A DNA stretch of 35,968 nucleotides from an uncultured Schlesneria sp. (GTDB lineage: Bacteria > Planctomycetota > Planctomycetia > Planctomycetales > Planctomycetaceae): positions 1 to 35,968 of the forward strand of contig CAIWEX010000802.1 in NCBI GenBank assembly GCA_903911795.1, written 5' to 3'. The stretch's first letter is position 1, and each line of letters starts with the position of its first letter. A model generated the notes under the pieces. The model was given only the letters and a program-made list of their open reading frames with translations. It searched no databases and was not told the DNA's origin. Made by a program: the position numbers and the translations under genes. This document shows positions 27,848-35,968 of this stretch, in pieces.

Positions 27848-28207
27848 ATGCCCGTGCGAGCCATTTACCGAAGACTTACAGGGGGCGCATCTCTTCGACC
27901 GCAACAGATTCTATCGCTGCTGATGTTAGTGCTGATCGGCTGCGGACGTCCGGCGCAGATCGGAGCGAGCGAAGATGTCCTTGCCGCGGTTGACGCGTTG
28001 TACACAGCGGTTGCATCAAAGCGAATCGAACTTCTGGAAAAGAGCGCATTGAGGATCGAGGAGCTTCACAAGCAGGGCGAATTGCCTGAGCCCGCCTACC
28101 GACAACTAAAATCATTTGTCGAGGAAAGCCGGGCGGGCCAGTGGGATGGAGCGGTCCGCAAATTGCATGAATTCATCCGCGGTCAGCGCCGTCAGGGAAA
28201 GCTGTAA
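27848..28207 (+). CDS. Small lipoprotein-like hypothetical protein
   Basis: ATG at 27848 gives MPVRAIYRRLTGGASLRPQQILSLLMLVLIGCGRPAQIG (lipobox-like LIGC). Follows the DUF1559 gene on the same strand. Confidence 0.65.
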   Translation: MPVRAIYRRLTGGASLRPQQILSLLMLVLIGCGRPAQIGASEDVLAAVDALYTAVASKRIELLEKSALRIEELHKQGELPEPAYRQLKSFVEESRAGQWDGAVRKLHEFIRGQRRQGKL

Positions 28208-29713
28208 TCACGCCAGCATTTCGGGGACGATCTTTCCGTCATGCGTCAGCGGTACAGGGCGATTCAACTTGTCGGGTAAGGTTGAATAGGGGTTGATTCC
28301 GATCAAGTGATAGATGGTCGCCAGAATATCCTTGGCCGTCAGAGGTCGGTCTGCCACTGCGGCACCAATCGGATCTGTCTTGCCGATGATGTTCCCTCGC
28401 TTGATCCCCGCACCGGCGAAGAAGTTCGTGTAGGCGCGTCCCCAGTGCCCTCGCCCTTCCCCTTCAAACTTGGGAGTTCGTCCCATTTCGTTCATGACCA
28501 GCACAAGTGTGTCGTCCAGCATCCCGCGTGCTTCGAGATCCCTGATCAATGCCGAGAACGCGAAATCCAGCCCCGGTAACAGCTCGCCCTTCAAACGGTT
28601 GTAATGGTCGACGTGCGTATCCCAGCCTGCATTCAATTGTCCGAATTCATCCCAGACCACGGTGACGAATCGACAGCCGGCTTCCACCAGTCGTCTGGCT
28701 TGAAGAGTCGACTGCCCGAACAACGACATTCCATAGGCATCTCGCACGCTGGCAGATTCACGATCAAGATCGAACGCGTCGCGAATCGCTGGAGAATCCA
28801 GGAGAGTAAAAGCGAGATCCCGCTTCTGGTCATGACTGCCACGAGTTGCCTGCCGATCCATGACGACCCGCAACGTTTCGATCTGTTCGAGCAGCGAACG
28901 TCGTCGGTTCAGACGATCCACCGAAATATCAGCGGGCATGTCTGCTTCAGCGGCAATCAGGAACTTGCAGTCGCGTTCAATTCCCAGGTATGGATCGCGG
29001 ATTTCAGTCGCCGGACCATGGGAACGCCGGACGATGCTGCGAGTCGCCTCGCCGCGAAACTCGGTCCAGATCGGATCAAATCGACTTCCCAGGTAAGACG
29101 CAAACGGAGGCGTATAGCGTGCGGCAGGACGTCGAGTACTGAGCAGGAACGGCAGGATCAGATTGTCGGGAATCGAATTCGGTGGCTTGGGACCGCGCCG
29201 CAACTGATCGAAGTAATTGACAACTGAACCCAGAAACGGCTGATGCATGGGGTGCGTCAGCGTCTCTTCCAGCGGGACGCTCCCTTCCGGGGCTCCCGTA
29301 GTGGCATACTGCATTCCATGAAAATTCCAGGGATGGTTCAAAGACCTGACAACAGTGACTCGATCCATCACCTGCGACATACGTGGAAGATGTTCGCACA
29401 GATGCAGGCCCGGCAGCGTCGAATCGATGGATTGCAATTGCCCGCGGATTTCGACAGGAGCTTGCGGCTTCATGTCGAGCGTTTCCAGATGACTGGGGCC
29501 GCCGAACAGATAGAGAAGAATCACGTTCTTTGCCCGGCCGAACCCCGGCAATGTCTCATCCGAGGCAGGGTCCAGTGCGGCGAGTTCCGCTTGTGCTTGC
29601 TGAGTCAATAAAGCATTGCCGACACCGAGCAGTCCAAGTCCGCCTACCGAGAGCAGATCTCGTCGGGTGACTCCTGAACAAAGCCGTTTGGGCCCGCCGA
29701 GAACCTGAAACAT
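28208..29713 (-). CDS. DUF1501 family protein (second copy in window)
   Basis: 'KNVILLYLFGGPSHLETLDMKPQAPVEIRGQLQSIDSTLPGLHLCEHLPRM', 'DDTLVLVMNEMGRTPKFEGEGRGHWGRAYTNFFAGAGIKRG', 'DILATIYHLIGINPYSTLPDKLNRPVPLTHDGK'. Confidence 0.94.
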   Translation of the reverse strand: MFQVLGGPKRLCSGVTRRDLLSVGGLGLLGVGNALLTQQAQAELAALDPASDETLPGFGRAKNVILLYLFGGPSHLETLDMKPQAPVEIRGQLQSIDSTLPGLHLCEHLPRMSQVMDRVTVVRSLNHPWNFHGMQYATTGAPEGSVPLEETLTHPMHQPFLGSVVNYFDQLRRGPKPPNSIPDNLILPFLLSTRRPAARYTPPFASYLGSRFDPIWTEFRGEATRSIVRRSHGPATEIRDPYLGIERDCKFLIAAEADMPADISVDRLNRRRSLLEQIETLRVVMDRQATRGSHDQKRDLAFTLLDSPAIRDAFDLDRESASVRDAYGMSLFGQSTLQARRLVEAGCRFVTVVWDEFGQLNAGWDTHVDHYNRLKGELLPGLDFAFSALIRDLEARGMLDDTLVLVMNEMGRTPKFEGEGRGHWGRAYTNFFAGAGIKRGNIIGKTDPIGAAVADRPLTAKDILATIYHLIGINPYSTLPDKLNRPVPLTHDGKIVPEMLA

Positions 29714-29884
29714 CACAGCCTCCAAACCCTGGATTGTTCGAACGCTCTGTCAGTCTAATCGACGCATCAGCGCACGCCAATGCCGCATCCGAGGTTTGAG
29801 AGAAAATCGGCGAGTCAGATACGCAGCGCCTCGGCAACTGATTCGACGGCAAGAGGCTACGGGGATGCTCTTATCTGAATTACT

Positions 29885-29979
29885 CTCTGTGCCCCTCGGT
29901 GACCTCTGTGGTAAACCGCATTCACGCCAAGCTGGGACCGGGAGAAGATCTACCACGGAGGGCACGGAGAAATACAGAG
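29885..29979. repeat. Imperfect inverted repeat related to the 13528..13641 element, arms in reversed order
   Basis: ctctgtgcccctcggtgacctctgtggta (29885..29913) versus taccacggagggcacggagaaatacagag (29951..29979), imperfectly complementary. Confidence 0.75.
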
Positions 29980-30131
29980 GGAAACGCAAGTCAGTGAAAG
30001 CTGAAGAAAAGACAAAGGCGACCATCAAGTTTGGGTGAACTGAGCGTATTCGCGAAACCCCGGGGCTTCCCTTCGCAAAATGTCAGCCTAGCCCCGGCCA
30101 CTTAACGCCCTTCTTGATGTCCGAAAAAACA

Positions 30132-30551
30132 TCAGGCCTTCGTGGGGCGTGATCGCAACCAGTCTCGCAGCTCAACGAGGTTGGCACGTGCGGCGTTCAT
30201 CCGCTCTTCGTCTGTCCAGTCGCGTGGTGGATCTCCATCCCAGCGTGGCGCACCCATAATGTTCCATTCGCCGAGTGCTCGGCGAGCATTACGCATTTCG
30301 CGACAAAGGTCGATGAATCCACTCGCTTCCGGCGAAACACGGGCCGCACGCGTCTTTCGATCAGGTCGCGAGGGTGCTGTTGCGACAAGTTGCGGCGGGC
30401 TCTTCACGGCACCGGATCGCAGTTGATATCGAGTGATCCACGAACTAAGCCAGTTCAGGAGATCGGTCGGATTTGCGATCGGTCGTGGTGGCAACTCAAG
30501 GTTCGCGCCAACGCGACGAGGTTCCCAACCTGTGGGCAAATGAACAGTCAT
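30132..30551 (-). CDS. Hypothetical protein
   Basis: 139-aa ORF from ATG at 30551 with protein-like composition ('FIDLCREMRNARRALGEWNIMGAPRWDGDPPRDWTDEERMNAARANLVELRDWL'). No family recognised. Confidence 0.5.
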   Translation of the reverse strand: MTVHLPTGWEPRRVGANLELPPRPIANPTDLLNWLSSWITRYQLRSGAVKSPPQLVATAPSRPDRKTRAARVSPEASGFIDLCREMRNARRALGEWNIMGAPRWDGDPPRDWTDEERMNAARANLVELRDWLRSRPTKA

Positions 30552-30794
30552 CCCATCGGCTCCGTTAGAGAAGTCCAGCGGCCTTGTCCCGAAATCAACT
30601 CTGTGGCAAAAGTGGAACAGGCACCATGAAACCGATCATTGCCAATCACGTACTCTACCAGATTCGCCGTCATTGTGCGCTGGTGATGCTTGAAGTTCTC
30701 CCGGCAATCACCATTTCGAACCTGAAGAAATAGGATGGCAACCCGAATCAATCCGCTGTGAACGCGTCACAATTCGTGAAACATGATTCAGAAT

Positions 30795-32504
30795 TCAGTG
30801 TTCCATCTCGCCCAGTTCTCGACCGCGCGCATACCAACCGACACTGAAAAATGCCCCCGCCATCAGCAGGTAACCGATGGCAACATCCCACGAACGATAA
30901 ACAAGTGCACCTTGCGGATTGGTGGGCTGGGCGAAGATGAACAGAAAGTCCACCGTGTTACCGTCCAATTGGTAGGCGTGCGTCAATCCCACGAAGGCAA
31001 ACAAGGCTCCAACGATTGACCAGACTCCGGCGGTCACAAACTTGCGGTCGATCAGGAATGCCGAAATTGCTGCCAGAATCATGCAGGTGAAAATATACCC
31101 CTGCTGTAGGGACATCATTCCATGCAGAACGAAATCACTGACATTGGCTCGTGGATCAGCCTTCATCAGGTCGAACAAGGATTTTCCGTTCGCCTTGAAA
31201 AATGCCCCTTGCGTCACAGTGAAGCCCCAGGCAGCAATTGCGGGAAATAATCCCACGGCGACCGCAGGAGTATGTTCGCGAGGGACTGCCGCAAAGGCCT
31301 GGGCGGTAATGATGATGCCAATCCAGAGCACGATGGCGATACCAGACTCCATCGGAATCAGACTGTTAATCAGGCTGATTGCCCCCGTAAAGCAGATAAA
31401 TGTGACGACGATTCCGTTGAGAGTCGAATAGCCCGCTCTGGCACCGAGTCCCTTCCAACCGGGATGACCGATGTAAATCGTGGTAGGAAAGCAACTGCCG
31501 AATAATGCGGCAGAGATTGTCCCCAGACCGTTGGCAGCCAACGACGAACGGGTCGAAAACTTGTCGCCGCTCGCTTCTGCCGATTCAATGTTTTGAAGAC
31601 TCCCGATGAGGTTAAACAGTCCCATGGGAATGACCACGGTCAGCATCCCGAGCCAGTTTGACATGACCATCAACCGGGCGAAGACACGCGGACCAGCAAA
31701 TATCGGCAGATAAAAGCCAAGCTGTTCCGTCGCTTTGCTGATAGCCCCTGGATTCATGGCCGAGTCCTTCAGTTGCTGCGGAGCATCCGGCCAGGCTGAC
31801 ACCAGGCCCGTCAAGATCCAGGCAATCGCCGTCCCCAGTGCCACCGAAATCAATCCCCCCGGCAAGTGAAACGGAAAGGGGACTCGAGCAAAATACGTAA
31901 TCAGCACAATTGCCAGCGGCAGCATCGCGATCAATGGCTTTTGAAAAATCTGCAGTGCGAACGTCATCGAAATGAATCCGATCGCAATCCCGGCCAACGT
32001 CGATAGCAAGGCAGCTCTGGGAGTCTGCTTGCGAATCGCATCGGCGACGAATGCACCGAAGAACTCGATCAATCCGCTGCCGATACAGGCCAGCAGTCCC
32101 ATTTCCCAGGCCGCTTCGGCCGCGTCCACGGGAGCCAGCCCATCGTCAACCGCCTTCTTGAATGCGGGGGCCATCACAAAGAAGACGTAGACCAGCAGCG
32201 AGGGGGTGTTGATCCCGTAGGGGAGCGCGGTGACATCGCTGCGTCCGGTCGCCAGGGCGAGTTTTCGAGCCTGCCAGGCATAGAACAGGTTTCCAATCAG
32301 GATACTGACAGCAGCCCCCGGCAGGATATGTCGGTACAGCAGATAGGCGCTTTCCCCAGTCATCCCGCAGAGGTATGGACTGGAACACAGCGTCAGGATC
32401 AGCAAGAGCTGGATCAGGTTGTCGACGAACAGTCCAAAAAAACCATCCAGATCGCGACGAACGAAGTACGGATACAGATTGGCGGCGGGGGGCTGAGCAT
32501 TCAT
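30795..32504 (-). CDS. NCS2-like (xanthine/uracil permease-type) multi-pass membrane transporter
   Basis: ATG at 32504 gives [39 protein letters not shown]; '[25 protein letters not shown]'; many TM helices. The ORF-track start at 32870 is probably too far upstream. Confidence 0.78.
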   Translation of the reverse strand: MNAQPPAANLYPYFVRRDLDGFFGLFVDNLIQLLLILTLCSSPYLCGMTGESAYLLYRHILPGAAVSILIGNLFYAWQARKLALATGRSDVTALPYGINTPSLLVYVFFVMAPAFKKAVDDGLAPVDAAEAAWEMGLLACIGSGLIEFFGAFVADAIRKQTPRAALLSTLAGIAIGFISMTFALQIFQKPLIAMLPLAIVLITYFARVPFPFHLPGGLISVALGTAIAWILTGLVSAWPDAPQQLKDSAMNPGAISKATEQLGFYLPIFAGPRVFARLMVMSNWLGMLTVVIPMGLFNLIGSLQNIESAEASGDKFSTRSSLAANGLGTISAALFGSCFPTTIYIGHPGWKGLGARAGYSTLNGIVVTFICFTGAISLINSLIPMESGIAIVLWIGIIITAQAFAAVPREHTPAVAVGLFPAIAAWGFTVTQGAFFKANGKSLFDLMKADPRANVSDFVLHGMMSLQQGYIFTCMILAAISAFLIDRKFVTAGVWSIVGALFAFVGLTHAYQLDGNTVDFLFIFAQPTNPQGALVYRSWDVAIGYLLMAGAFFSVGWYARGRELGEMEH

Positions 32505-32840
32505 GGAAAGCAGACTATCGGCGCAGGAAATCGATGTCCAGTGGAACGGATGCATAGCTCTTGCACGGAGTTCAGTCTCGACCTGAGTGCAGAACGACGC
32601 GGGACAGAACGATCTAATAAAGTCTTTTTCATTCTTCATCGTTCTGCCCTCCATCGTTCTGCCCACTGCTTTGCTTAGCCTGTGCCTGCAAAACACTGAT
32701 TTCAGATCGAGCGGCGTATAAGCATCGACGCGGGGTGGACTTGTAAATACACACATCTTTGACATCCCAACCGCAGCTCGTTGTAATCGAGGAAATTGCG
32801 GGCTCGTCCCGCGAAGGGAAAAATTCGAACGGAGTCTTGA

Positions 32841-34595
32841 ATGCATCGAATCTGGCGGATCGCGGGTCACGACGAACGGCTGGTGCGTGAACTGAGTTCA
32901 TCACTGCGCGTGCCACCGCTGCTGGCTCAAGTCATTGTCGCCAGAGGCTATCGGACACCTGAGGCCGCGACGGCTTTTCTGGCAAAGAAGCTTGTGGACC
33001 TGCACGAACCTGAAAAGCTTCCGGGAGTTTCGCTGGCCGCTGATCGCATCGTTGCCGCGGTCCAGGCCGGACGTCGGATCACTGTTTATGGTGATTACGA
33101 TGTCGACGGCGTCACTTCCACCAGTCTGCTCTGGCACTGTCTGCAACTGACCGGTGCCAAAGTAGACTACTACATTCCCAGCCGCCTCGAAGAAGGTTAC
33201 GGCCTGAATTGCGATGCAATCCGTCAATTGCATGCCGAAGATCCGAACCGACTGGTGGTCACCGTTGACTGCGGAATCACCAGCACCGTTGAAGCGGCAT
33301 TGGCTCGCGAACTCGGACTGGAATTGATCATTACAGATCATCATCAGTTCGCAGACAATCTTCCCGAAGAAACGGTTCTTGTACATCCGCGGCTACCGGG
33401 AGACTACCCGTTCGGCGAGCTTTGTGGAGTTGGTGTCGCGTTTAAGCTGGCCTGGGCGATCTGTGCCCGATTGGGAGATGGCAAACGTGCGTCACCAAAG
33501 ATGCGTGAATTCCTGTTAGGGGCCATCGGTCTGACGGCGATTGGAACCATCGCGGACGTCGTTCCTCTGATCGATGAAAATCGAATCCTCGTTCATTTCG
33601 GGCTAGCCAGTTTGATGGAACGTGCGACTCCAGGCCTGAAAGCCTTGATGCGTGTTGCCGGTCTTTCAGATCGCACTGCGCTGCAGGCCGAGGACATCGC
33701 GTTTGCGATCGCACCTCGAATCAATGCTGCTGGACGACTTGGCCAGGCGCGACTGGCAGTTGAGTTATTGACGACAGACGATACGGAACGCGCCGCCGCG
33801 CTGGCGTCCTATCTGGACGAATTGAACAAGAACAGGCAGACCGTTGAGCGGCGGATGCTGAAGCAGGCGAAGGAACTGGTTGCCGAACGACCGGAATGGC
33901 ATGACCAGCGTGCTCTGGTGCTGGCTCACGAAGAATGGCACCCAGGTGTGATTGGAATTGTCGCCAGTCGTGTGGCCGAACACTTTCAGCGGCCGGCAAT
34001 CATGATTTCGATTCATGGTGTCAATGGGTTGGCTCAGGGAAGTTGTCGTTCGTTCGCAGGATTCAATCTGCACGAAGGTTTGACCGCATGTCGACATCTG
34101 CTTGTCGGATTTGGTGGTCACCATGCGGCGGCGGGGTTGAAGATTCAACCGGGTGGAATCGATGATTTTCGAGTTGCCTTCGCCCAGTTCGTCGCTGAAC
34201 ATCACAATGTTCGACCGGGCGAATCCGAATTAAAAATCGATGCAGAAATTCGACTGGGGGACCTCAGCGTTCGTTCGATCACCGACCTGGAGCGCCTGGG
34301 TCCGTTTGGAGCGCACAATCCCAGGCCGGTGTTTGTGGCCAGCAATGTTCAACTCGCCAGTCCTCCCAAGAAGATGGGGGAAGGGGAACGTCATCTGTCG
34401 ATTCAGGTGCGCCAGTTCGGAGAAACCATGCGAGGAGTCGCATTTGGAAAAGGAGACTGGGCCGACGAAATGGCACAGGTAACTGGACCAATTTCCATTT
34501 GTTTTCAACCCACGATCAATCGATTTCAGGGACGCGAAAAGGTCGAGTTTCAACTTCTCGACTGGCACCAAGGTGAAGCAGGTGGATTGATCTGA
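32841..34595 (+). CDS. recJ: Single-stranded-DNA-specific exonuclease RecJ
   Basis: '[22 protein letters not shown]', '[30 protein letters not shown]', DHHA1 '[16 protein letters not shown]', plus C-terminal OB-like region. Confidence 0.95.
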   Translation: MHRIWRIAGHDERLVRELSSSLRVPPLLAQVIVARGYRTPEAATAFLAKKLVDLHEPEKLPGVSLAADRIVAAVQAGRRITVYGDYDVDGVTSTSLLWHCLQLTGAKVDYYIPSRLEEGYGLNCDAIRQLHAEDPNRLVVTVDCGITSTVEAALARELGLELIITDHHQFADNLPEETVLVHPRLPGDYPFGELCGVGVAFKLAWAICARLGDGKRASPKMREFLLGAIGLTAIGTIADVVPLIDENRILVHFGLASLMERATPGLKALMRVAGLSDRTALQAEDIAFAIAPRINAAGRLGQARLAVELLTTDDTERAAALASYLDELNKNRQTVERRMLKQAKELVAERPEWHDQRALVLAHEEWHPGVIGIVASRVAEHFQRPAIMISIHGVNGLAQGSCRSFAGFNLHEGLTACRHLLVGFGGHHAAAGLKIQPGGIDDFRVAFAQFVAEHHNVRPGESELKIDAEIRLGDLSVRSITDLERLGPFGAHNPRPVFVASNVQLASPPKKMGEGERHLSIQVRQFGETMRGVAFGKGDWADEMAQVTGPISICFQPTINRFQGREKVEFQLLDWHQGEAGGLI

Positions 34596-34655
34596 TGAAA
34601 CGCCGGCCCGAATCTTTCACGGGTCGAAGTCATTCCAAATTGAGGAAACCAACAG

Positions 34656-35968
34656 ATGGCAAAGTCATCGCTTGATTCAATCTGGTCTCGCCGCAGTTTT
34701 TTTGGAATGATCGGCGGTCTGGGAGCCCTCGGGGCTGCGAGAGCGGTTCGCAGTCATGCAGCAGAAAATCTGGAGTCCCAACGAGACGGGCGACCGATGG
34801 TGACGCGTCCCCGCGCCACGTCAGGGGACAAAGCGAGCGAACCGAACTGGGACGAAAAGCTGACAATGTCCGTCGGCCCTAAAGACGCGGATCTTGTCGG
34901 AACATCTCAGAAGACGATTCAAGCGGCGGTTGACTATGTTTCACGACTCGGCGGTGGAACGGTCCATGTCAAAGCGGGAACCTACAACCTGCGCGGGGCG
35001 GTCCATCTGCGCAGCGGCGTAAGATTGGTGGGTGATGGCGATGAGACCATTCTGACGAAACCAGCCTCGGTCACAACAAAGTTGTCGCTCGATTCTGACT
35101 GGTACGACCAGGAAATCACCCTGCTGGATGCCAAGGGGTTTGAAGTCGGGGATAGCGTCTGCTTGCGGACCAAGAACCCGCACAATGGGGGGATGGAGGT
35201 TCTGAAACGAACCCTCGTGGCACGCTCAGGAAACCGATTCAAGCTCGATCGCCCCTTGCGGCAAAACTTCTGGACAACGGGTGATCCGACCTGTGCCACG
35301 TTATTTCCTCTGGTCACCAGTGAGGAAACCGATCACCTGATCATCGAAAACCTGACACTCGATGGGAATCGCGCCAACAACGAGAACCTGGACGGAAATT
35401 ATGGCGGGTGCATCTTCCTGCAGGATGTCAGCAATGTTTTAATTCGCAAGGTGACTGCGAGAAACAATAACGGCGATGGAATCAGTTGGCAGATCTGCCA
35501 CGACGTCACGGTCGAAGATTGCCATAGCCACGATCATGCGGGGCTGGCTCTTCATCCCGGATCGGGGTCGCAACGTCCTCTGATGCGCCGGAACACGTTG
35601 GAACGATGTCAAATCGGTATGTTTTTCTGCTGGGGAGTCAAGTTTGGCCTGGCAGAAGACAACACGATCCTTGACATCAAAGGACAGGGGATTTCTGTCG
35701 GCCACCGGGATACCGACAACATCGTTCGCAAGAACATTGTGCGAAACAGCGGCCAGACAGGCATCTTGTTTCGCCCGGAACGCGGCCCTGGCTTTTGTGG
35801 TCATCGCAACGTGATCGAACAAAACGTGGTCGAAAACAGTGGGCCTGAAAATGGAGTCGCCATCGACATCCAGGGTGGGACCGAACAGATTACTCTTCGG
35901 CAGAACAAGATTCAGGAAACGCGCGGGGCGGCTCAGCGGATTGGCATTCGCCTGGGCAAGGAGACACG
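34656..35968 (+). CDS. Secreted right-handed parallel beta-helix / pectate-lyase-like protein, truncated by window end
   Basis: My translation from ATG at 34656: MAKSSLDSIWSRRSFFGMIGGLGALGAARAV (Tat-like RR signal), 'TIQAAVDYVSRLGGGTVHVKAGTYNLRGAVHLRSGVRLVGDGDETIL', then repeated 'IENLTLDGN...', 'VLIRKVTARNNNGDGISW', 'NIVRKNIVRNSGQTGILF'. Open to 35968, so absent from the ORF track. Confidence 0.85.
   Translation, partial: MAKSSLDSIWSRRSFFGMIGGLGALGAARAVRSHAAENLESQRDGRPMVTRPRATSGDKASEPNWDEKLTMSVGPKDADLVGTSQKTIQAAVDYVSRLGGGTVHVKAGTYNLRGAVHLRSGVRLVGDGDETILTKPASVTTKLSLDSDWYDQEITLLDAKGFEVGDSVCLRTKNPHNGGMEVLKRTLVARSGNRFKLDRPLRQNFWTTGDPTCATLFPLVTSEETDHLIIENLTLDGNRANNENLDGNYGGCIFLQDVSNVLIRKVTARNNNGDGISWQICHDVTVEDCHSHDHAGLALHPGSGSQRPLMRRNTLERCQIGMFFCWGVKFGLAEDNTILDIKGQGISVGHRDTDNIVRKNIVRNSGQTGILFRPERGPGFCGHRNVIEQNVVENSGPENGVAIDIQGGTEQITLRQNKIQETRGAAQRIGIRLGKET

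Noticed and set aside
30115-30134. tgatgt...acatca hairpin at the end of the 139-aa hypothetical gene
   Set aside because: Short 6-bp stem overlapping the stop codon without a T-tract on the gene's strand; not a convincing terminator.
30552-30794. Possible small gene upstream of the 139-aa hypothetical (ORF 30548..30751 -)
   Set aside because: No family resemblance or start signal; could be regulatory or degraded sequence, not callable.
1-35968. CRISPR arrays, rRNA and tRNA genes
   Set aside because: No regularly spaced identical repeats, and no rRNA-like or cloverleaf/T-loop sequence noticed in the intergenic regions. A tool scan (e.g. tRNAscan-SE, Infernal) would be decisive.

Overview
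This 36-kb window looks like a Planctomycetota chromosome segment. That is inferred from gene families: DUF1501, DUF1559 with a prepilin-type N-terminus, a ThuA/beta-propeller/HEAT/CxxCH giant protein, and dispersed GC-rich palindromes. Protein-coding content: two insertion sequences (ISAs1-like at the left edge, IS4-like in the middle), a Kelch-type protein, two transglutaminase-fold proteins, a divergent RNase HII-like protein, a ComEC-like metallo-beta-lactamase, two DUF1501 proteins, a TetR + DevBCA-type ABC exporter operon, a PuuD-like class I amidotransferase, a caspase/legumain-fold (clan CD) protein with an EF-hand, an RND efflux permease with an altered TM4 motif and an extra periplasmic segment, the giant multidomain c-type cytochrome protein, a DUF1559 protein with a small lipoprotein-like neighbour, an NCS2-like permease, RecJ and a truncated parallel beta-helix protein. 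The strongest structural observation is that the IS4-like element has readable ends (about 16043..17697) and sits inside one arm of a long palindrome. Removing it in silico restores two 44-bp arms with one mismatch, and the 8-bp 'target duplication' is also present as a tandem pair in the uninterrupted arm. I found no CRISPR array, rRNA or convincing tRNA. Nothing here is clearly a new defence or mobile system. The best candidates for new biology are the clan CD/EF-hand protein, the divergent RNase HII-like protein and the palindrome/IS arrangement.
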